Origin: Bacteroidota bacterium
GTDB lineage: Bacteria > Bacteroidota > Bacteroidia > B-17B0 > Aurantibacillaceae
DNA length: 64,000 nt
Direction: 5' to 3'
NCBI GenBank assembly: GCA_017303905.1
Contig: JAFLBH010000001.1
Location: 1,217,809-1,281,808, forward strand
Shown here: piece after piece, positions 58,056 through 64,000 of the stretch
Numbering within the stretch: position 1 is the first letter of the stretch
How the letters are laid out: the number at the start of each line of letters is the position of its first letter
Translations under genes and position numbers: made by a program
The notes under the pieces: generated by a model
Seen by the model: only the letters and a program-made list of their open reading frames with translations
What the model was told of the DNA's origin: nothing
Database searches by the model: none

Positions 58056-59612
58056 ATGCCAAACAGCAGTAACGATCCGTTATATTTATTAATAAAATCA
58101 CTTAGCAAGAGTGAGAAGCGAAACTTTAAGCTGTTTGTAAACCGTTTACAGAGCAATGAGGATAGTAAGTTTATGGTGCTTTTCGATGTTCTTGATAAAC
58201 AAAATGAGTATAGCGAAGAAAAAATTTTCCAGAAAACAAGTGATATCACGAAAGCGCAATTGTCCAACTTAAAGGCGCATTTGTATAAGCAGATTTTACA
58301 AAGTTTGCGAATGAATGCCTCTAATCAGGATTTGGATATTTATCTGCGTGAACAAATTGATTACGCGAAATTGCTTTATAACAAAGGCTTGTACACTCAA
58401 AGTTTAAAAATGCTCGATAAAGCAAAAGTTTCGGCCTTTGAATACGAAAAGAACGCCATTTTGCTCGAGATTTATGACTTTGAAAAACATATCGAAAGTC
58501 AGTATATCACACGAAGTATCGATACCACTGCCGAAGAAATTACCAAAAGTGCGAATGCGCTTAATAAGAAAATATCAGGCACCAATGTGTTTTCAAATTT
58601 GGGTTTGCGTTTGTATGGTTTGTATTTGAAAACAAGTCATGTTCGTAATGAAAAAGATTTTTTATTTGTAAGCGAATTTTTCAAATCCAATTTGCCGGCT
58701 TATAATGTTGATGAATTAAGTTTCTTTGAAAAATTATATCTCTATCAGTCTTATGTCTGGTATAATTACATCATTCAGGATTTCTTAACCTGTTATAAAT
58801 ACGCCACTAAATGGGTAGACTTATTTACCGAAAATGAACATTTAACACCGGTTTATGCCGATTTGTATTTAAAAGGATTACATAATTTAATGGCAGCCTT
58901 GTTTTTTGTGAATCATAAAACAAAGTTCAATGAAGTATTAAATAAACTCGAGAAGTTGGGTAATGAGGAGTTCATTTTGAATAACGAAAATAACTCGGTT
59001 TTGTTATTTCAATATCTGTACATTAATAAAATCAATTATCATTTCATGAAGGGTAATTTTTCGGGTGGATTGTATTTGGTAAATGAAATTGAATCGGGTA
59101 TTGAACGATTCCATAAGAAGATTGATGATAACCGTATCTTAAACTTCTATTATAAAATTGGCTGTTTATATTTTGGGAGTGGCGACAACACAAACGCAAT
59201 AAAATACCTCAATAAAGTAATTAATCATCCTGCCCAAATAAGGGGTGATATTCATAGCTTTTCGCGCATTCTAAAGTTAATAGCCCATTATGAAATGGGG
59301 GATACAGAGATGGTAGAGTACCAGGTAAAATCGGTTTACCGTTTCCTATACAAATTGGAAGAACTTAATCAGGTGCAGCAGCAGATCATCAACTTCTTAC
59401 GGAAGGTTCCGGTGATGGATGCAATTAGTGTAAAAAAGGAGTTCGTAAAACTGAGAGGTAGCCTTATCAAACTTCAGCAGGATCCATATGAAAAACGCGC
59501 CTTCTTGTATCTCGACATCATCTCCTGGTTAACCTGTAAAATCGAGAACCGCAGCATTCAGGATGTCATACGTGAAAAGGCACTCAGTAAGTCGCGTATT
59601 ATAAATGATTAA
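58056..59612 (+). CDS. Conserved helical-repeat protein of unknown function
   Basis: 518 residues from ATG 58056 (MPNSSNDPLYLLIKSLSKSE). A longer frame reaching 57972 would lie inside fabH and is rejected. The protein is all-helical with TPR-like segments (SLKMLDKAKVSAFEYEKNAI and IGCLYFGSGDNTNAIKYLNK). No signal peptide, no known domain. It follows fabH by 8 bp and may share its promoter. Appears Bacteroidota-like. Confidence 0.8.
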   Translation: MPNSSNDPLYLLIKSLSKSEKRNFKLFVNRLQSNEDSKFMVLFDVLDKQNEYSEEKIFQKTSDITKAQLSNLKAHLYKQILQSLRMNASNQDLDIYLREQIDYAKLLYNKGLYTQSLKMLDKAKVSAFEYEKNAILLEIYDFEKHIESQYITRSIDTTAEEITKSANALNKKISGTNVFSNLGLRLYGLYLKTSHVRNEKDFLFVSEFFKSNLPAYNVDELSFFEKLYLYQSYVWYNYIIQDFLTCYKYATKWVDLFTENEHLTPVYADLYLKGLHNLMAALFFVNHKTKFNEVLNKLEKLGNEEFILNNENNSVLLFQYLYINKINYHFMKGNFSGGLYLVNEIESGIERFHKKIDDNRILNFYYKIGCLYFGSGDNTNAIKYLNKVINHPAQIRGDIHSFSRILKLIAHYEMGDTEMVEYQVKSVYRFLYKLEELNQVQQQIINFLRKVPVMDAISVKKEFVKLRGSLIKLQQDPYEKRAFLYLDIISWLTCKIENRSIQDVIREKALSKSRIIND

Positions 59613-59677
59613 GCCTAATTTAATGACATTCGGTTGTTATTAATGAAGAATGGAAGCGCTCATTTCTGTTAAGTTTA

Positions 59678-59685
59678 TACATTTG
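59678..59685 (+). promoter_or_regulatory. -7 promoter box for the adaptor-tsaB operon
   Basis: TACATTTG fits TAnnTTTG, 20 bases before the ATG at 59706. No convincing -33 element is seen at the proper distance. Confidence 0.4.
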
Positions 59686-59705
59686 TAAAGCACTAAATAC
59701 CGCAT

Positions 59706-61067
59706 ATGAAAAAAGTATATTGGATAATTGGAATTGGGATAGCCCTCATTTTAACGGTTATTATCGTAAAAGCATTACAGGGTAGTAAACCTACAGAGGT
59801 CATTACCGAAAAGGCCATTAAGCGTAATATTGTTGAAATTGTATCCGCTAATGGTAAAATTCAACCTGAAACAGAATTAAAAATTACTTCCGATGTGAGT
59901 GGTGAGATTGTTGATATGCTGGTAAAGGAAGGTGATCAGGTTAAAAAGGGACAACTCCTTTGCCGCATCAAGCCCGATATTTATGAAAGTACTATTGAGC
60001 GTGTAGAAGCCTCCGTGAATAGCACAAAAGCAAATTTAAAAACAAATATAGCGCAGTTGGAACAAGCAAAAGCAAATCTAGCGAATGCAGAAGCAACGCA
60101 CGCACGTAACAAGAAATTATTTGATCAAAACGCTATTTCTCAACAAGAGTTTGATGCATCTAAAGCGCAGTATGAAGCCGCTAAAGCAAACGTAGAAGGC
60201 TTACAGGAAAATATAAAAGCGTCTGAGTTTAATGTAAAGGGAATGGAAGCTTCTCTAAAAGAGGCGAGCACAAATTTGGATAAAACATATATCTACGCGC
60301 CTGTTGATGGAACCGTATCAAAATTAAATGTGGAGAAAGGTGAGCGTGTGGTTGGTGTTACAGGTTTACAAGGCACAGAGATTTTACGCCTGGCAAATTT
60401 GAATGAGATGGAAGTGAGTGTGGAGGTAAACGAAAACGATATTATTCGCGTGCATAAAAATGATACCGCATTAATTGAGGTGGATGCGTATATGGATAAA
60501 AAATTTAAGGGAATAGTTACTGAAATCGCGAACTCTGCTAATACAACCGGCATCACCGCCGATCAGGTAACAAACTTCGTTGTAAAAATCAGAATTTTGC
60601 GTGAGTCGTATACGAGTCTGGTTTCAGAAGCGAATCCGGCTCCTTTTCGTCCGGGTATGAGTGCCAGTGTGGATATTCAAACGAAGCGCGTAACCAATGT
60701 TATTTCTATTCCAATCATGGCGGTAACCACACGTAATGCCGATTCAACCAAGGTGAAGAAGATGGATGATGAAGATGATTACGGCACAAAAGTAACTAAC
60801 GAAGAAAGTGAGAAGGCTAAGGAGAAAGAAAAAACTACCGATGAACTGAAGGAATATGTTTTTGTCATTAAGGATGGAAAAGCGGATATGCTTACAGTAA
60901 AAACCGGTATTCAGGATAATGATTACATTGAGATTGTGAGTGGTGTTTCCGATGGCCAGGAAGTTATTACAGGGCCTTACGGTGCTGTTGCGCGTACACT
61001 TCGTAAAGGTACAAAAGTGAAAGTGGTAGATAAGGATAAGCTTTTTAGCACAACCGAGAAAAAATAA
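59706..61067 (+). CDS. RND/ABC efflux periplasmic adaptor (HlyD/MacA type)
   Basis: 453 residues: N-terminal membrane anchor (YWIIGIGIALILTVIIVKAL), a lipoyl-like domain (SGEIVDMLVKEGDQVKKGQL), long coiled coil (about residues 95-185, KANLANAEATHARNKKLFD), second lipoyl half YAPVDGTVSKLNVEKGERV and a C-terminal membrane-proximal domain. It contains a charged insert (MDDEDDYGTKVTNEESEK). Links an inner-membrane pump to an outer-membrane channel; neither is encoded in this window nearby. Ends with no gap to tsaB. Confidence 0.92.
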   Translation: MKKVYWIIGIGIALILTVIIVKALQGSKPTEVITEKAIKRNIVEIVSANGKIQPETELKITSDVSGEIVDMLVKEGDQVKKGQLLCRIKPDIYESTIERVEASVNSTKANLKTNIAQLEQAKANLANAEATHARNKKLFDQNAISQQEFDASKAQYEAAKANVEGLQENIKASEFNVKGMEASLKEASTNLDKTYIYAPVDGTVSKLNVEKGERVVGVTGLQGTEILRLANLNEMEVSVEVNENDIIRVHKNDTALIEVDAYMDKKFKGIVTEIANSANTTGITADQVTNFVVKIRILRESYTSLVSEANPAPFRPGMSASVDIQTKRVTNVISIPIMAVTTRNADSTKVKKMDDEDDYGTKVTNEESEKAKEKEKTTDELKEYVFVIKDGKADMLTVKTGIQDNDYIEIVSGVSDGQEVITGPYGAVARTLRKGTKVKVVDKDKLFSTTEKK

Positions 61068-61742
61068 TTGGCTATCATTTTAAATATTGAAACGGCCACT
61101 ACCATGTGTTCGGTTTCTTTGGCAAACAATGGCGAACTTATTGCTTGTAAAGAAATTGATAACGGTTATACGCATGCTGAAAATCTGCATGTCTTCATTA
61201 ACGACTTATTGATTCAGGAAAAGGTGATGCCATCCAGGTTAGATGCCATTGCTGTAGGAAGTGGTCCGGGTTCTTATACGGGATTGAGAATCGGTGTGTC
61301 TACCGCGAAAGGACTTGCATATTCTCTTCAAAAGTCATTGATTGCTGTAAATACCTTATGTTCGATGGCTTTAGCAGCTAAAGAAAAATTAAATAGCGAC
61401 ACGCTCCTTTGTCCAATGTTGGATGCACGGCGAATGGAAGTGTATTGTGCTATTTTTGATAAGGATTTAAATACCATTAAAGAGACCTCTGCTCAAATAA
61501 TAACTGAGGAAAATCTGAATTATTTTGCTGTGAATAAACCCATGACTTTTTTTGGTGATGGAATGCCAAAATGCAAAAGTTTCTTGCAGAATTTACCGGG
61601 AGCTTCTTTTGTGGAGGGGGTTGTGCCTTCATCCAAGCAATTGGCAAAGTTATCCTATGAAAAATTTAAGCTGCAGCAATTCGAAGATGTAGCTTATTTT
61701 GAACCCTTTTACTTGAAGGACTTTATGATTGGTCCTAAGTAA
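61068..61742 (+). CDS. tsaB: tRNA threonylcarbamoyladenosine biosynthesis protein TsaB
   Basis: 224 residues of the ASKHA fold: ILNIETATTMCSVSLANNGE at the start and VGSGPGSYTGLRIGVSTAKG. TsaB activates TsaD in making t6A at position 37 of ANN-decoding tRNAs. TTG start immediately after the adaptor stop. TsaB lacks the metal-binding histidines of TsaD, as expected. Confidence 0.94.
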   Translation: MAIILNIETATTMCSVSLANNGELIACKEIDNGYTHAENLHVFINDLLIQEKVMPSRLDAIAVGSGPGSYTGLRIGVSTAKGLAYSLQKSLIAVNTLCSMALAAKEKLNSDTLLCPMLDARRMEVYCAIFDKDLNTIKETSAQIITEENLNYFAVNKPMTFFGDGMPKCKSFLQNLPGASFVEGVVPSSKQLAKLSYEKFKLQQFEDVAYFEPFYLKDFMIGPK

Positions 61743-61809
61743 TGTTCAATAACTTTGAATTTACTTTATTTCCTGATTCACATTTTTGTTTAAATTCGTG
61801 ATGTATCGC

Positions 61810-62487
61810 ATGTCAGGTAAATTGTACATAGTTCCTACGCCTATTGGTAATTTGGAAGATATTACGCTTAGGGCACTTCGCATATTAAAGGAATGTGATT
61901 TGATTTTAGCGGAAGATACACGCACGAGTATTTTTTTACTCAAGCATTATCAAATCGATAAGCCTTTAAAATCCTATCATCAGCACAACGAGCATCAAAC
62001 GGTGCAATATATTGTGGATACCATTCAGTCAGGAAAAACCATTGCGCTAATTAGTGATGCCGGTACGCCCGGTATCTCTGACCCCGGATTTTTATTGGTG
62101 CGTGAAAGTATAAAGGCCGGAATTTCGATAGAAACCTTACCCGGTGCTACAGCCTTTGTGCCGGCATTAGTGAACAGTGGTTTGCCTTGTGATTCATTTG
62201 TATTTGTAGGGTTTTTACCGCAAAAAAAAGGAAGACAAACAAAACTACTTTCATTGAAGGAAGAAACCAGAACCATGGTTTTTTATGAATCACCATTCCG
62301 ATTGGTGAAAGCTTTGGAAGAGTTTAAAGAGCATTACGGTGGAGATAGATTGGTTGCTGTTTCCAGGGAGCTTACAAAATTACATGAAGAAAATTTCAGA
62401 GGAACGGTAGATGAAGTACTCGCTCATTTTAATACTAAACAGGTAAAAGGTGAAATTGTAATTGTTTTAGGAGGAAAAAAAGAATGA
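61810..62487 (+). CDS. rsmI: 16S rRNA (cytidine-1402-2'-O)-methyltransferase RsmI
   Basis: 225 residues from ATG 61810 (MSGKLYIVPTPIGNLEDITL); ATG 61801 adds three residues. Family motifs: EDTRTSIFLLKHY, ISDAGTPGISDPG and FYESPFRLVKALEEF. It methylates the same nucleotide as RsmH (encoded upstream in the operon at 7.4 kb) on the ribose. Overlaps corA by four bases. Confidence 0.95.
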   Translation: MSGKLYIVPTPIGNLEDITLRALRILKECDLILAEDTRTSIFLLKHYQIDKPLKSYHQHNEHQTVQYIVDTIQSGKTIALISDAGTPGISDPGFLLVRESIKAGISIETLPGATAFVPALVNSGLPCDSFVFVGFLPQKKGRQTKLLSLKEETRTMVFYESPFRLVKALEEFKEHYGGDRLVAVSRELTKLHEENFRGTVDEVLAHFNTKQVKGEIVIVLGGKKE

Positions 62488-63533
62488 GAAAAAGAAAATC
62501 ACATGATATTGGTATTCCTCCGGGAACACTTGTGTATACCGGCGATTCTAAAACAGAAAGAATAAAGATTTCTTTAATAGAGTATAATGAGAATGAATTT
62601 ATTGAACAAGAATTTTACGATTTGTCGGAGTGCATTTCACATGTAAAGCCACATTTAGTGAAATGGATTAATGTGGAAGGCATTCATAAAACGGAAGTGA
62701 TTGAGAAGATTGGAAAACTATATGACATACATTCATTAACACTTGAAGACATTGTGCACGTGGATCAGCGTCCTAAATTTGAAGACTATGATAATTATGT
62801 GGTAGCTATCATGAAAATGATTAACTACGACACCAAAATACATGCCGAACAATTATCAATCGTATTATTCGATAATATGGTTATTTCATTTCAGGAGCCA
62901 CAAGGAGGTGATGCGTTTGAAATTATCCGTAACCGCTTAAGACAAGCCAAAGGAAGAATCCGAAAATGTGGAGCCGATTATTTAGCTTATGCTTTAATGG
63001 ACGCGGTTATTGATTGCTATTTTCATGTGATCGAAAAAATTGGTGATTCCGTTGAAAAAATAGAAGAGCATATTATTTCACATTCTTCCAAAAGCTCTCT
63101 TATACAATTGCACGAATTAAAACGTGAAATGATTTTTCTTCGCAAGCAAGTTTGGCCCATGCGTGATATGATTAGTAACATGGTGCGTTCCGAAACCAAA
63201 CTGATTAATCCGAGTACGGATATTTATTTACGCGATTTACAAGATCACGTAACGCGAGTAATAGATACTGTTGAAACATACCGCGATTTATTATCGGGTA
63301 TTATGGATATTTATTTAAGTACAAACGCTAATAAAATGAATGAAGTGATGAAAGTTTTAACCATCATGTCTTCCATTTTTATTCCGGTTACTTTTATTGC
63401 CGGCGTTTATGGCATGAACTTTGAGTTTATGCCGGAGTTGAAGTCTCCTTATGGATACGCAATAACATGGGGCGTGATGTTATCTGTTATGATCGGACTC
63501 ATCATTTACTTTAAGCGAAAGAAGTGGATGTAA
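62484..63533 (+). CDS. corA: CorA family magnesium/cobalt transporter
   Basis: 349 residues. A large N-terminal cytosolic domain, then two C-terminal membrane helices with the selectivity motif YGMNFEFMPE between them and a basic C-terminal tail (KRKKWM). Transports Mg2+ as a pentamer. ATG overlaps the rsmI stop; AGGAGG at 62469-62474 inside rsmI supports the start. Confidence 0.96.
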   Translation: MRKRKSHDIGIPPGTLVYTGDSKTERIKISLIEYNENEFIEQEFYDLSECISHVKPHLVKWINVEGIHKTEVIEKIGKLYDIHSLTLEDIVHVDQRPKFEDYDNYVVAIMKMINYDTKIHAEQLSIVLFDNMVISFQEPQGGDAFEIIRNRLRQAKGRIRKCGADYLAYALMDAVIDCYFHVIEKIGDSVEKIEEHIISHSSKSSLIQLHELKREMIFLRKQVWPMRDMISNMVRSETKLINPSTDIYLRDLQDHVTRVIDTVETYRDLLSGIMDIYLSTNANKMNEVMKVLTIMSSIFIPVTFIAGVYGMNFEFMPELKSPYGYAITWGVMLSVMIGLIIYFKRKKWM

Positions 63534-63547
63534 ACTGTTCTCTCAAC

Positions 63548-64000
63548 TTATAATTTAATACCGACAATGGTGACGTCGTCAATTTGCTCAAGATTACCCT
63601 TCCATTTATAAAATAATTCAGAAAGTATTTGTTCTTGTTGTTGCATTTCTACGCCGGAATTAGTGAGAAGGTAATTTTTAAGATTTTTTAATTTTAACTT
63701 CTTACCCGATTCTCCGCCAAACTGATCGGCATAACCATCGGTTAATACATATAAAGTGTCTCCTTTTTCAAGTTTAAATTCATAGGTATTAAACCCGATG
63801 TTTTCTTTAGGGGATTTTCCAACCGGCATTCGGTCGTTATTCAATTCAATTAATTCATTGTTTCTAATTACAACAACAGGATTATGAGCGCAGGCGTACT
63901 CAAGCGTTTTTGTTTCAAAATCAAAGCGCAATAAACTGCAATCCATTCCGTCTTTTCCACCTTCACTGCTTCCGTCTTCTGCTAAACTATGAATAAGACG
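63548..64000 (-). CDS. SpoIIE-type serine phosphatase, C-terminal part; 5' end outside the window
   Basis: The frame is open to the window edge, so the N-terminal part is missing; an ATG at 63944-63946 is internal. The visible ~150 residues belong to the PP2C/SpoIIE fold: DGMDCSLLRFDFETKTLEYA, AHNPVVVIRN, the metal-binding aspartate in YVLTDGYADQFGG and the terminal DDVTIVGIKL. In Bacteroidota such domains sit behind sensor or TPR modules and take part in partner-switch signalling. Convergent with corA, 14 bp between stops. Confidence 0.92.
   Translation of the reverse strand, partial: RLIHSLAEDGSSEGGKDGMDCSLLRFDFETKTLEYACAHNPVVVIRNNELIELNNDRMPVGKSPKENIGFNTYEFKLEKGDTLYVLTDGYADQFGGESGKKLKLKNLKNYLLTNSGVEMQQQEQILSELFYKWKGNLEQIDDVTIVGIKL

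Overview
The window reads as a chromosomal segment of a Bacteroidota bacterium. The evidence is a SecD-SecF fusion, a large secreted protein with a type IX (Por) secretion C-terminal sorting domain, promoters of the Bacteroidota type (-7 box TAnnTTTG), few Shine-Dalgarno sequences, an mraZ-to-ftsZ cluster without murF or ddl, a split transketolase and paired ParE/ParC. The MurE ligase carries the DNPR motif, so the peptidoglycan is probably of the meso-diaminopimelate type. Genus and species cannot be named from this sequence alone.

Layout. 1-6.7 kb: 3' part of secDF, an aminotransferase, a LacI-type regulator, a SprT-like metalloprotein and a lipid acyltransferase-like protein. 6.8-22.5 kb: one long division and cell-wall operon (mraZ, rsmH, ftsL, ftsI, murE, mraY, murD, ftsW, murG, murC, ftsQ, ftsA, ftsZ) with gaps near zero, many GTG/TTG starts, a MraZ-box array in front and a strong terminator behind. 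22.6-28.25 kb: an accessory island between ftsZ and yqeY. It holds a lipoprotein plus a membrane-anchored KAP P-loop NTPase, two unrelated HigBA-type toxin-antitoxin modules, a MITE-like element with 17-bp inverted ends, a repeated 55-bp palindrome, and two decayed tRNA-3'-end/GIY-YIG-like remnants in opposite orientation around the KAP pair. 28.3-35 kb: yqeY, envelope proteins, transketolase halves separated by a VWA-domain gene, and ychF. 35-41.8 kb: a four-helix-bundle gene between inverted repeats, a TIGR00266/AIM24 protein, and topoisomerase IV (parE, parC); a TPR-protein gene sits in front of parE between two exact 36-bp copies of the parE start. 41.8-50.3 kb (minus strand): dnaG, the 1548-residue T9SS cargo protein, an RRM protein, a RidA-family deaminase and a membrane zinc peptidase. 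50.5-64 kb: surE, a small membrane protein, lpxB, a SpoIID-like protein, a YyaL-type thioredoxin-domain protein, a KAS III (FabH) protein, an RND/HlyD adaptor, tsaB, rsmI, corA and the 3' part of a SpoIIE-type phosphatase.

Most of the window is conserved housekeeping. The parts most worth a second look are the ftsZ-yqeY island with its repeats, the 36-bp parE-start duplication around an inserted gene, and several short inverted repeats placed like operators. No CRISPR array, complete tRNA, rRNA, transposase or prophage was seen.
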